The position numbers were made by a program, and so were the translations under genes. A stretch of 64,000 bases of DNA from Pseudorhodoferax aquiterrae (GTDB lineage Bacteria > Pseudomonadota > Gammaproteobacteria > Burkholderiales > Burkholderiaceae_C). The DNA is taken from positions 62,001 through 126,000 of the forward strand of contig NZ_BMYK01000006.1 in assembly GCF_014652235.1 (NCBI RefSeq), written 5' to 3'. The notes beneath the pieces were generated by a model. The model had not been told where the DNA came from. It ran no database searches and saw nothing but the letters and a program-made list of their open reading frames with translations. Positions 37,747-46,713 of the stretch are shown piece after piece (the stretch's first letter is position 1; every line of letters starts with the position of its first letter).

Positions 37747-39772
37747 CCTGTTCGACGCCCCCGCCCCGCCGCTGGACGACTGCGCCACGCTGCTGGCCGA
37801 CCTCGGCGAATGGGTGGAGCATGGCTGGCTGCGCGAGCTGGACCGCAGCTTCGCGCTGTTCCTGCTGGAGCTCGACCCCGGTGCCGGCGCCCCGCTGCTG
37901 CTGGCCGCCGCGCTGGCCAGCCACCAGCTGGGCCGCGGCCATGTCTGCCTGGACCTGCAGGCCGCACTGGCCGACAGCAGCACCAGCCTCTCGCTGCCGC
38001 CCGCCCACGCACCCGACGCGCCGCTGCAGCGCACGCCCAGCCAGTGGCTGCAGGCGCTGCGGCTGGACGCCTGGTGCGCCGCGCTGCGCGCCAGCCGGCT
38101 CTGCGAGGCCGGCCCCGGCAACGCGCCGCTGGTGTTGCAGGGTCCGCGCCTGTACCTGCGCCGTTACTGGCAGCACGAGCGCGAGGTGCGTGCCCTGGTC
38201 GGCGCGCGGCTGGCGCCCGAGCCGGTGGCCCCGGCCGCGCAGATCCGGCCCGTGCTCGACGCGCTGTTCACGGCACCGGCCCCGGACTGGCAGAAGCTGG
38301 CCTGCGCGCTGGCCCTGCGCCAGCGCTTCGCCATCGTCACGGGCGGCCCCGGCACCGGCAAGACCACCACCGTCGTGCGCCTGCTCGCGCTGCTGCAGTC
38401 CATGGCGCTGCAGGGCGGCGGCGAGCCGCTGCGCATCCGCCTGGCCGCGCCCACCGGCAAGGCCGCGGCGCGGCTGGCCGAATCCATCCGCGGCGCGCTG
38501 GACCGTCTGCCCTGGGACGCGCTGCCGCATGGCGAGGCGTTGCGCCCCCACGTGCCCAGCGCCGCCACCACGCTGCACCGGCTGCTGGGCCCCCAGCCCG
38601 AGAGCCGGCATTTCCGCCACCACGCGGGCAACCCGCTCGCGCTGGACGTGCTGGTCGTCGACGAAGCCTCCATGGTCGACCTCGAAATGATGGCCCGACT
38701 GCTGCAGGCGCTGCCGCCCAGCGCGCGCCTGGTGTTGCTGGGCGACAAGGACCAGCTGGCCTCGGTGGAGGCCGGCGCCGTGCTCGGTGAGCTGTGCAGC
38801 CGCGCGCAGGAAGGCCACTACGACGCCGCCACCGCGCAATGGCTGCAGGAGGCCGCCGGCCAACAGCCGCCGCCAGCGCTGCAGGACGCCGCCGGCCAGC
38901 CGCTGGACCAGGCGATCGCCATGCTGCGCGTGAGCCACCGCTTCACGGCCGACAGCGGCATCGGCCAGCTGGCCCAGGCCGTCAACGCGGGCGACGGCCG
39001 CACCGCCCAGGCCCTGTGGCGCGCCGGGCTGGACGACCTGCGCAGCTGCAGACTGAGCCAGCCACCCGCGCTGCTCGCGCAAGATGCGAAGCTGCGCGCG
39101 CTGGTGCTGGCCGAGCGCGCCGCGCCCTACGGCCACGCGCATTACCTGCGCCGCATGCACGCCACGCGCCCGGCCGACGATGCCGCGCCCGCGGCCTGGG
39201 ATGCCTGGGCGGGAGATTTGCTGCAGGCGCTGGGGCGCTTCCAGCTGCTCTGCGCGCTGCGCGAAGGTCCCTGGGGTGTCACGGGGCTCAACGCCACCGT
39301 GGCCGAACTGCTGCGTGAGGCCGGCCTGCTGCAGGGCACGCAGGGCTGGTTCGCGGGCCGGCCCGTGCTCGTCACGCGCAACGACTACGGCCTGTCGCTC
39401 ATGAACGGCGACGTGGGCCTCACGCTGGACCTGCCTGCGCCCGAGCCGGGTGCCGCCCCGGTGCGCCGCGTGGCCTTCCCGGCCGGCGACGGCAGCGGCG
39501 CCGTGCGCTGGGTGCTGCCGGCCCGGCTGCAGGCGGTGGAGACCGTGTTCGCGATGACGGTGCACAAGTCGCAGGGCTCGGAATTCGAGCACGCCGCGCT
39601 CGTGCTGCCCGACCAGGGCAGCCCGGTGCTCACGCGCGAGCTGGTCTACACCGGCATCACGCGGGCCAAGCGCTGGTTCACGCTGGTGGGTTCTGCCCGC
39701 GCGCATGGCGCGGTGCTGAACGAGGCCATCGGCCGGCGTGTGCTGCGCGCCAGCGGCCTCATGGCCGGGTGA
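37733..39772 (+). CDS. recD: exodeoxyribonuclease V subunit alpha (RecD)
   Basis: 679 residues, overlapping recB by 14 bp. Walker A VTGGPGTGKTTTVVRLLALL (about 203-222), LAAPTGKAAARLAESI, Walker B VLVVDEASMVDLEMMARLL, and near the end AMTVHKSQGSEFEHAALVLPD and YTGITRAKRW (SF1B motifs). RecD is the 5'-3' helicase. The recCBD gene order on one transcript is typical of betaproteobacteria, without ptrA between. Confidence 0.95.
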   Translation: MTQPDLFDAPAPPLDDCATLLADLGEWVEHGWLRELDRSFALFLLELDPGAGAPLLLAAALASHQLGRGHVCLDLQAALADSSTSLSLPPAHAPDAPLQRTPSQWLQALRLDAWCAALRASRLCEAGPGNAPLVLQGPRLYLRRYWQHEREVRALVGARLAPEPVAPAAQIRPVLDALFTAPAPDWQKLACALALRQRFAIVTGGPGTGKTTTVVRLLALLQSMALQGGGEPLRIRLAAPTGKAAARLAESIRGALDRLPWDALPHGEALRPHVPSAATTLHRLLGPQPESRHFRHHAGNPLALDVLVVDEASMVDLEMMARLLQALPPSARLVLLGDKDQLASVEAGAVLGELCSRAQEGHYDAATAQWLQEAAGQQPPPALQDAAGQPLDQAIAMLRVSHRFTADSGIGQLAQAVNAGDGRTAQALWRAGLDDLRSCRLSQPPALLAQDAKLRALVLAERAAPYGHAHYLRRMHATRPADDAAPAAWDAWAGDLLQALGRFQLLCALREGPWGVTGLNATVAELLREAGLLQGTQGWFAGRPVLVTRNDYGLSLMNGDVGLTLDLPAPEPGAAPVRRVAFPAGDGSGAVRWVLPARLQAVETVFAMTVHKSQGSEFEHAALVLPDQGSPVLTRELVYTGITRAKRWFTLVGSARAHGAVLNEAIGRRVLRASGLMAG

Positions 39773-39782
39773 CAATCGCGCC

Positions 39783-40202
39783 ATGCAAGAACTCCTTCCC
39801 AAGCAGGCCTGGGACCTGCTGCTGGAACGCACGCAGGACGCGGCCGAGGGCGCCGGCGATCCGCCGCTGTTCGTGGACGTGCGCATGGAGGTCGAGTTCC
39901 GCTGTGTCGGCCATCCGCCGGGCGCCCAGAACATCCCCTGGTACGAGTATCCGGACATGACGCCGGACCCGGCCGCGTTCGTCGCGGCCGTCGACCGTGC
40001 CGCCGGCAGCCGCCACCGTACCGTGGTGCTGATCTGCCGCAGCGGCAAGAGGGCCATCGATGCCGGCCAGGCACTGGAGGCCGCGGGCTTCGGCGACGTG
40101 GTGGCCGTCGTGCACGGTTTCGAGGGTGACCTGAACGAGGACTTGCAGCGCTCGCGCACCAACGGCTGGCGCTTCGACGGCCTGCCCTGGGAGCAGATGT
40201 AG
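39783..40202 (+). CDS. rhodanese-like sulfurtransferase domain protein
   Basis: 139 residues from ATG 39783. One rhodanese domain: [27 protein letters not shown] and the active-site loop [13 protein letters not shown] with catalytic Cys. The six-residue loop CRSGKR is the sulfurtransferase size. It is only 11 bp after recD and 14 bp before recQ, so likely in the same transcript; a link to DNA repair is not known. Confidence 0.88.
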   Translation: MQELLPKQAWDLLLERTQDAAEGAGDPPLFVDVRMEVEFRCVGHPPGAQNIPWYEYPDMTPDPAAFVAAVDRAAGSRHRTVVLICRSGKRAIDAGQALEAAGFGDVVAVVHGFEGDLNEDLQRSRTNGWRFDGLPWEQM

Positions 40203-40216
40203 GCAGGTGTGGCGAG

Positions 40217-42073
40217 ATGCGTGAAGTGACCGGTTCCATCCTGCGCGAGACTTTCGGCTATGCGCAGTTCCGCGGCCAGCAGCAGGCCGTCGTCGACCAT
40301 GTGGCCGAGGGCGGCGACGCGCTGGTGCTGATGCCCACGGGCGGCGGCAAATCCCTGTGCTACCAGATCCCGGCGATCGCGCGGCAGAACGCCGGCCTGG
40401 GCGTGACCGTGGTCGTCTCGCCGCTGATCGCGCTCATGCACGACCAGGTCGGCGCGCTGGAGGAAGCCGGCGTCGCCGCGGCCTACCTCAACTCCACGCT
40501 GGACTGGGCTGCCACCCAGGACCTGGAGCGCCGCCTCGCCCGCGCCGAGGTGACGCTGGTCTACGCCGCGCCCGAGCGTGTGGTGACGCCGCGTTTCCTC
40601 GAGCTGCTGGACGGCCTGGCCGCGCGCGGCAAGCTGGCGCTGTTCGCCATCGACGAGGCGCACTGCGTGAGCCAGTGGGGCCACGACTTCCGGCCAGAGT
40701 ACCGCCAGCTCACGCTGCTGCACGAGCGCTACCCCGGCGTGCCGCGCATCGCGCTGACGGCCACGGCCGACGCGCTGACGCGCGCCGACATCGTCGAGCG
40801 GCTGCAGCTGGAAGAGGCACGCCAGTTCGTCAGCAGTTTCGACCGGCCCAACATCCGCTACGCCATCGTCGAGAAGAAGGACCCGGTGACGCAGCTGCTG
40901 CGCTTCATCGAGCGCGACCACGATGGCGAAGCGGGCGTGGTGTACTGCCAGTCGCGCAAGCGCGTGGAAGAGGTGGCCGATGCGCTGTGCATGGCCGGCG
41001 TGAACGCCCTGCCCTACCACGCCGGCCTGGACGCTGCCGTGCGCCAGAAGCACCAAGACCGCTTCCTGCGCGAGGACGGCATCGTGGTCGTGGCGACGAT
41101 TGCCTTCGGCATGGGCATCGACAAGCCCGACGTGCGTTTCGTCGCGCACCTGGACATGCCCAAGAACATCGAGGGCTACTACCAGGAGACCGGGCGCGGC
41201 GGCCGCGACGGCGAGCCCGCCGACGCCTGGATGGCGTACGGCCTGCAGGACGTGGTGAACCAGCGCCGCATGATCGACGAGAGCCCGGCCGACGAGACCT
41301 TCAAGAAGGTCATGCGCGGCAAGCTCGACGCGCTGCTGGCGCTGGCCGAGGCGACGGACTGCCGGCGCGTGCGGCTGCTCAACTACTTCGGCGAGGCCAG
41401 CAGCGCCTGCGGCAACTGCGACAACTGCCTGGCGCCACCGGAGGTCTGGGACGCCACCGACGCCGCGCGCAAGCTGCTGTCCACGGTCTACCGCGTGCAG
41501 CAGCACAGCGGCATCGGCTTCGGCGCCGGCCACATCATGGACATCCTGCGCGGCAAGCTGACGGAGAAGGTCCAGCAGTTCCAGCACGAGAAGGTCAGCA
41601 CCTTCGGCATCGGCGCGGAGCTGTCGGAAGCGCAGCTGCGCAGCGTGCTGCGCCAGCTGGTGGCCACGGGCGCCATCGCCGTCAATGCCGAGAAGTTCAA
41701 CACGCTGCAGCTGACCGATGGTTCGCGTGCCGTGCTCAAGGGCGAAGTGCCGGTGCGGTTGCGCGAATCGGCTTCCGCACCCGCCGGCCGCAAGCCGCGC
41801 GCGTCCAAATCGCGCGGCGACCGCGTGGCGCCCGCCGCCGCGCCGTTGGACGCACCGGGCCAGGCGCTGTTCGCCGCGCTCAAGGGCTGGCGTGCCGAGG
41901 TCGCCAAGGCCCACAACCTGCCGGCCTACGTGATCTTCCACGACGCCACGCTGGCCGCCATCGCGCAGCGCGCGCCGCACACGCTGGACGACCTGCAAGG
42001 CATCAGCGGCATGGGCGCGACCAAGCTCGAGAAGTACGGAGAGGACGTGCTGCGCGTGTGCCAGCAGGGCTGA
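40217..42073 (+). CDS. recQ: ATP-dependent DNA helicase RecQ
   Basis: 618 residues. Motif [18 protein letters not shown], motif [22 protein letters not shown], motif [18 protein letters not shown], motif [22 protein letters not shown], motif [17 protein letters not shown]. The RQC zinc site is [10 protein letters not shown], and the HRDC domain occupies about residues 535-610 ([24 protein letters not shown]). RecQ unwinds structured DNA and feeds RecF-type repair. Its position right behind recBCD puts both end-processing routes in one locus. Confidence 0.96.
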   Translation: MREVTGSILRETFGYAQFRGQQQAVVDHVAEGGDALVLMPTGGGKSLCYQIPAIARQNAGLGVTVVVSPLIALMHDQVGALEEAGVAAAYLNSTLDWAATQDLERRLARAEVTLVYAAPERVVTPRFLELLDGLAARGKLALFAIDEAHCVSQWGHDFRPEYRQLTLLHERYPGVPRIALTATADALTRADIVERLQLEEARQFVSSFDRPNIRYAIVEKKDPVTQLLRFIERDHDGEAGVVYCQSRKRVEEVADALCMAGVNALPYHAGLDAAVRQKHQDRFLREDGIVVVATIAFGMGIDKPDVRFVAHLDMPKNIEGYYQETGRGGRDGEPADAWMAYGLQDVVNQRRMIDESPADETFKKVMRGKLDALLALAEATDCRRVRLLNYFGEASSACGNCDNCLAPPEVWDATDAARKLLSTVYRVQQHSGIGFGAGHIMDILRGKLTEKVQQFQHEKVSTFGIGAELSEAQLRSVLRQLVATGAIAVNAEKFNTLQLTDGSRAVLKGEVPVRLRESASAPAGRKPRASKSRGDRVAPAAAPLDAPGQALFAALKGWRAEVAKAHNLPAYVIFHDATLAAIAQRAPHTLDDLQGISGMGATKLEKYGEDVLRVCQQG

Positions 42074-42080
42074 GGGCGCC

Positions 42081-42491
42081 ATGGACGACTTCGCGCACTT
42101 CCTTGACGCCCAGGAGCCGGTCTGGTCGCAGGTCTGCGCCGAACTGCAGGCCGGGCACAAGACCAGCCACTGGATGTGGTTCGTCTTCCCGCAGCACGTG
42201 GCGCTGGGCCGCAGCGGCATGGCGCGGCGCTTCGGCCTGGCCTCGCTGGCGCAGGCCCAGGCCTATGCCGCGCACCCGGTGCTGGGGCCGCGACTGCTGC
42301 AGGCCACGGGCCTCGTGCTGGCGGTGCAAGGCCGCAGCGCGCACGCGATCTTCGGTTCGCCTGACGACCTCAAGCTGCGTTCGTGCATGACGCTGTTCCA
42401 GGCCGCGGTGCCGCAACAGCCCGAATTCGCCGCGGTGCTCGCGCGCTACTACGGCGGGCAGCCCGACGCGCAGACGCTGGCGCTGCTCTGA
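42081..42491 (+). CDS. DUF1810 family protein
   Basis: 136 residues. KTSHWMWFVFPQ, ALGRSGMARRFGLASLAQAQAYAAHPVLGPRL and IFGSPDDLKLRSCMTLF are the DUF1810 signatures. The family is small, cytoplasmic and conserved but without an established reaction. It starts 7 bp after recQ and is probably read through from it. Convergent with the AAA+ gene (stops 1 bp apart). Confidence 0.87.
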   Translation: MDDFAHFLDAQEPVWSQVCAELQAGHKTSHWMWFVFPQHVALGRSGMARRFGLASLAQAQAYAAHPVLGPRLLQATGLVLAVQGRSAHAIFGSPDDLKLRSCMTLFQAAVPQQPEFAAVLARYYGGQPDAQTLALL

Positions 42492-42492
42492 A

Positions 42493-44805
42493 CTACTGCA
42501 CGAAGCCGATGCCGCGCGCCTCGCGCACCTCGGGCTTGATGCGGTGCTCGGCCTCGAGCTGTTCGAGGAATTCCGTGGGCGCCATGTCGGCAGCCAGGAT
42601 GTCGACCTGGCGCCGCACGGCCGCGAAGTCGCCGGGGCACAGGTGCTCGAGCCGCTGCAAGCGCGCGCGCATCGCGTCATCCAGCCGTGCCGCATCGCCG
42701 CCCAGCGCCTCGACCACGAACATGCGTTCACGCTGGGCCGGCAGCAGCGGCTTGAAGCGGATCTTGAACGTGAAGCGGCGCAGCGCGGCCTGGTCGATGC
42801 GGTCCATCAGGTTGGTGGTGCAGACGAACACGCCGCGGTGCCGCTCCATGCCCTGCAGCATCTCGTTGACCTCGGTGACCTCGTAGGTGCGCTGTGCGCC
42901 GCGCCGGTCCTGCAGGAAGCTGTCGGCTTCGTCGAGCAGCAACACGGCCTTTTCGGCCTCGGCTTCGCGGAACATGGCGGCCATCTGCTGCTCGGTCTCG
43001 CCGACGAACTTGCTCATGAGGTCGCTGGCACGCTTGACGATCAGCGGCTTGTCGAGCGCGCGTGCGATGTGCTCGGCGAGCGCGGTCTTGCCGGTGCCGG
43101 GCGCACCGTAGAAGCACAGGCTGCCGTGGCCGCGCGCCTGCAGCGCCTGCACGATGCGGCCGATCTCGAAGCGGCTCTCGACGTTGAGCATCTCCAGGTC
43201 GTAGGTGGTGGCGGCGGGAATGCCGCCGCGCTCCTCGCTGTGCCGGCCCAGGGCCTTGTCGGCGTTGCGCAGCTGGCGTTCGATGAGCTGCTCGGTGCCA
43301 GCCTCGTCGGTGCGCGCCAGGCCGGCGAAGCGCACTGCGGTGCGGATCTGCGCGGGCGTGAGGCCCTTGCGCTCGGTCAGCCGGGCGACGAAGGCATCGG
43401 ACACGGCCACGCCTTCGAGGGTCTTGCGCACCAGGCCTTCGCGTGCACCGGGTGGCGGCGACTTGAGCTCCAGGTGGTAGGCGAAGCGACGACGGAAGGC
43501 GGGATCGATCTGCTCGATGCGGTTGGTGACCCACAGCGTGGGCACGGTGTTGCTCTCCAGGATCTGGTTGACCCAGGCCTTGCCGCTGACCGAACCGGTG
43601 GGCGGCGCGGCGATCTGCTCGGCGCGCGCCATGAGTTGCGCGGCCTCGGTGCTGATCGGCGGGAACACGTCCTCGACCTCGTCGAACAGCAGCGCCGCCT
43701 GCACGCTTCCCTTGAGGAACACCTGGGCGATCTGCAGCGAGCGGTAGCGGTCGCGGCCCGAGAGCGAATTGCCGTCGCGGTCGGCGTACTCGACCTCGAA
43801 CAGGTCCAGCCCCGCGGCCTGCGCAACGACGCGCGCAAGCTCGGTCTTGCCGGTGCCGGGCGGGCCGTAGAGCAGGATGTTGACGCCGGGCTCCTTGCGC
43901 GCCACCGCGTTGCGCAGCAGCGCCACCAGGACCTCGGCGTCGTCGGCGACGAAGCCGAAGTCGGCCATGGACAGCGCGCTCTTGGTGGCCGGCCGCGTGA
44001 ACACGGCCATGAGTTCGCTCTGGTCGCGGTACTCGCGCATGAGCACGGGCGGCAGCTTCTCGCTGACCTTCATGAGGTCGGCCAGGTCGGTGATGTTGTG
44101 CTCGGAGATCAGGTTCTCCACGAGGCCGATGCGCTCGAGCCGCGAACCCGCGCGCAGCGCCTCGCCGACCTCGGTGGCGCTGACGCCGGCGACCTCGGCG
44201 ATGGCGGCATAGGCCTCGGGCGCGTTGTTGACCTTCACCTCCACGAGGATGGTGCGCAAATCGCGCTGGTAGCGCGCGAGCGTGCCGTACAGCAGCAGCG
44301 CGCGCTCGGCGCGGTTGAGCTGCAGCAGGCCGGAGAGCGCGTCGATGTTCTTCTCGACCAGCGTGGACTGCTTCTTGAGCGCACGCGTGAGCCAGTCGCA
44401 GGTGACCTTGAGCGCGGCCAGCAGGTCCTTGGGCTGGTCCTTGGCGTACTCGTCCAGGTAGAAGAACAGCGTGCCTTCTTCGTAGGGGCCGCGCCAGATC
44501 GCATGGCGCTCCATGAACTCCGCCGTGGACAGCTGCGTGTGGCCGCGCCAGAACTCGTTGTCCTTGCAGCGCCGGGCCAGGAACTCGCGCAGGCGCAACA
44601 GCACGGGCTGCGGCCACACCAGGTGGCGCCCGGCCATCGCGAGCAGGCTGTTCAGGTCGCGCCGCACGTTGAACTTGGGGCCTTGCCGCGCGACCAGTGT
44701 GAGCACGAAGTGCGAACACATCAAGTCCAGGACCGGCGCAGCCTCCAGCCCGGGCGAAGCAATCACCTGGGCGGCTACCGGATCACGGACCGAACGCTTC
44801 ACCAT
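42493..44805 (-). CDS. large AAA+ ATPase with two P-loop modules
   Basis: 770 residues from ATG 44805, chosen because GGGAG precedes it at 9 nt; an ATG at 44820 lacks a ribosome site. About 300 N-terminal helical residues (no known domain) are followed by AAA module 1 (Walker A LLYGPPGTGKTELARVV, Walker B ALLFDEVEDVF) and AAA module 2 (Walker A CFYGAPGTGKTALAEHI, Walker B VLLLDEADSFLQDRRGA). A sensor-like CTTNLMDRIDQAALRRF is present in module 2. The architecture recalls CDC48/proteasome-type ATPases but is a bacterial family of unknown role. Single gene with no partner nearby. Confidence 0.82.
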   Translation of the reverse strand: MVKRSVRDPVAAQVIASPGLEAAPVLDLMCSHFVLTLVARQGPKFNVRRDLNSLLAMAGRHLVWPQPVLLRLREFLARRCKDNEFWRGHTQLSTAEFMERHAIWRGPYEEGTLFFYLDEYAKDQPKDLLAALKVTCDWLTRALKKQSTLVEKNIDALSGLLQLNRAERALLLYGTLARYQRDLRTILVEVKVNNAPEAYAAIAEVAGVSATEVGEALRAGSRLERIGLVENLISEHNITDLADLMKVSEKLPPVLMREYRDQSELMAVFTRPATKSALSMADFGFVADDAEVLVALLRNAVARKEPGVNILLYGPPGTGKTELARVVAQAAGLDLFEVEYADRDGNSLSGRDRYRSLQIAQVFLKGSVQAALLFDEVEDVFPPISTEAAQLMARAEQIAAPPTGSVSGKAWVNQILESNTVPTLWVTNRIEQIDPAFRRRFAYHLELKSPPPGAREGLVRKTLEGVAVSDAFVARLTERKGLTPAQIRTAVRFAGLARTDEAGTEQLIERQLRNADKALGRHSEERGGIPAATTYDLEMLNVESRFEIGRIVQALQARGHGSLCFYGAPGTGKTALAEHIARALDKPLIVKRASDLMSKFVGETEQQMAAMFREAEAEKAVLLLDEADSFLQDRRGAQRTYEVTEVNEMLQGMERHRGVFVCTTNLMDRIDQAALRRFTFKIRFKPLLPAQRERMFVVEALGGDAARLDDAMRARLQRLEHLCPGDFAAVRRQVDILAADMAPTEFLEQLEAEHRIKPEVREARGIGFVQ

Positions 44806-44922
44806 GGACAGATCTCCCATCAGCAAAGAAAGGATGGCCCACGATAACGCAGGCTTTGGGGGTTTGGAAGACAGCGCCTGAAAAACGCGCGCAGGCCTGT
44901 CGTTGCGGCCCACAATGCGCGC

Positions 44923-46128
44923 ATGCTGACCCTCGACGACATCCGCCAGGCCGCGGCCCGGCTGCAAGGCCAGGTGCTGGAAACGCCCTGCGTGGAATCG
45001 CGCACCTTGTCGGACATCACCGGCGCCCAGGTCTTCCTCAAATTCGAGAACCTGCAGTTCACGGCCTCGTTCAAGGAGCGTGGCGCCTGCAACAAGCTGG
45101 CGCGGCTGGTGGAGTCCGGCGGTGCGGCGCAGGGCGTGATCGCCATGAGCGCCGGCAACCACGCCCAGGGCGTGGCGTACCACGCGCAGCGCCTGGGCCT
45201 GCGCGCGGTGATCGTGATGCCGCGCTTCACGCCGGCCGTGAAGGTGGAGCGCACGCGCGGCTTCGGCGCCGAGATCGTGTTGCACGGCGATTCGCTGGAC
45301 GCGGCGCGCGCCCATGCGCAGCAATTGGCCAAGGCCCAGGGCCTGGCCTTCGTGCACCCCTACGACGACGAAGACATCGTCACCGGCCAGGGCACGGTGG
45401 GCCTGGAGATGCTGGCGCAGGTGCCGGCGCTGGACACGCTGGTCGTCTCGGTCGGCGGCGGCGGCTTGATCGCCGGCATCGCCACGGCGGCGCGCGCGCT
45501 GAAGCCCGGCATCGAGATCGTCGGCGTGCAGACGGCGCGCTTTCCGGCCATGGTCAACGCCGTGCAGGGCACGGCGCATGTGCAGGGCACCAGCACCATC
45601 GCCGAGGGCATTGCGGTGGGCTCGCCGGGGCAGATCACGCAGGCCATCGTGCGCGAGAGCGTGAACGCGCTGATGCTGGTGCAGGAGGGCGACATCGAGC
45701 AGGCCATCCTGATGCTGCTGGAGATCGAGAAGACCGTGGTCGAAGGCGCGGGCGCGGCCGGCCTCGCGGCGCTGCTGCGCGAGCCCGAGCGCTTTCGCGG
45801 CAAGAAGGTGGGCCTGGTGCTGTCGGGCGGCAACATCAACCCGATGCTGCTGGCGGCCATCATCGAACGTGGCATGGTGCGCTCGGGCCGGCTGGGCCGG
45901 CTGCGCGTGAGCGCGGCCGACCACCCTGGCTCGCTGGCGCGCATCGCCACGGTGGTGGCCGACACCGGCGCCAACATCGACCAGGTGGAACACCAGCGTG
46001 CGTTCACGGCGCTGTCGGCACAGAATGTGGACATCGAACTCGTGGTGCAGACGCGCGGACGCAGCCATCTGGACGAGCTCGTGCAGGCGCTGGGCCGGGC
46101 CGGCTTCGAGGCCAAGGAATTGCGCTGA
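44923..46128 (+). CDS. threonine ammonia-lyase (short, catabolic-type with C-terminal ACT-like tail)
   Basis: 401 residues. PLP lysine in FTASFKERGACNKL (about residue 49-62), VSVGGGGLIAGIATA is the phosphate-binding glycine loop, and SAGNHAQGVAYHAQ is the family motif. The last 75 residues (LGRLRVSAADHPGSLARIATVVADTGANI) form an ACT-type regulatory domain, like TdcB-type enzymes rather than long IlvA with two ACT-like domains. It deaminates threonine (or serine) to 2-oxobutyrate. A CACAAT -10-like hexamer is in the short upstream gap. Confidence 0.92.
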   Translation: MLTLDDIRQAAARLQGQVLETPCVESRTLSDITGAQVFLKFENLQFTASFKERGACNKLARLVESGGAAQGVIAMSAGNHAQGVAYHAQRLGLRAVIVMPRFTPAVKVERTRGFGAEIVLHGDSLDAARAHAQQLAKAQGLAFVHPYDDEDIVTGQGTVGLEMLAQVPALDTLVVSVGGGGLIAGIATAARALKPGIEIVGVQTARFPAMVNAVQGTAHVQGTSTIAEGIAVGSPGQITQAIVRESVNALMLVQEGDIEQAILMLLEIEKTVVEGAGAAGLAALLREPERFRGKKVGLVLSGGNINPMLLAAIIERGMVRSGRLGRLRVSAADHPGSLARIATVVADTGANIDQVEHQRAFTALSAQNVDIELVVQTRGRSHLDELVQALGRAGFEAKELR

Positions 46129-46185
46129 AACCCCGTCGCTACAATCCCGCGTTTCCAGAGCGAAGGTATAGAGAGGAATAGAGAC

Positions 46186-46341
46186 ATGTCCGACTCCCAC
46201 GCCAGCCCCAACCCGCACGAGGTCGCCGCCCATGAGGTGGACCCGGTCGAGGCCGTGGTGCCCATGATTCCCATCGTGCTGCCCATCGTCGGCGGCGTGA
46301 TGATGTTCCTGCTGGCCTTCATCGCCGTCTCGATGGCCTGA
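46186..46341 (+). CDS. 51-residue single-membrane-segment protein
   Basis: MSDSHASPNPHEVAAHEVDP begins a polar head with three histidines, followed by VVPMIPIVLPIVGGVMMFLLAFIAVSMA, one clear membrane helix, then stop. The ribosome site AGAGAGG lies 11 nt before the ATG, and TACAAT (46140-46145) is a good -10 for its own promoter. It is too short for usual gene callers, but its composition and start signals support it. No family recognised; similar tiny His-rich membrane proteins accompany respiratory complexes in this group, which is only a loose analogy. Confidence 0.66.
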   Translation: MSDSHASPNPHEVAAHEVDPVEAVVPMIPIVLPIVGGVMMFLLAFIAVSMA

Positions 46342-46713
46342 GCCTTGCGGCTCACGCAGGCCGTGCAACGCGGCCTGCTGTTGCTTTCCCGCGCGTTGGC
46401 ACGCTGCCGGCGCCGTTTTCCCCCGCACTCCCCGCTTCCGATCCGCCATCGCGCCCCGCTGTAAGCATTTGTTGCTTCCGCGCGACGACAACTTTGTCAC
46501 GGCCGTGCTTTCGCCGACATAACCCCATGCATGTTTTGCATGATTTTTGTCTCCAATGCGGCTCCACGCGCAAACCCCATCCCTAGAATTGGCCTCCCGA
46601 CCGGCGCCGGACTGATGCGCCGGGCTGCACCTGTCGCCTTCCACCAAGTCCAAGGCCTGCTTGCATCGCGAGCGACTTTGTGAAAGACGATTTTTCAACT
46701 TAGGAGCTAGCCC
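46342..46713. other. 372-bp upstream region of pckG with inverted repeat
   Basis: No gene is seen. From about 46460 the DNA is A+T-richer. It carries the perfect repeat CATGCA-TGTTT-TGCATG (46526-46542), a possible operator, and TAGAAT (46584-46589) as a plausible -10 with no convincing -35. The ribosome site TAGGAGC lies 10 nt before the pckG ATG. A leader of about 115 nt would result. Confidence 0.5.

Noticed and set aside
33874-38121. A 1415-codon minus-strand frame opposite recB
   Set aside because: Antisense to an intact recB with all helicase and nuclease motifs; composition is repetitive and no domain is visible.
46352-46573. 73-codon minus frame in the pckG upstream region
   Set aside because: No ribosome site, low-complexity sequence, and the region has promoter-like A+T content.
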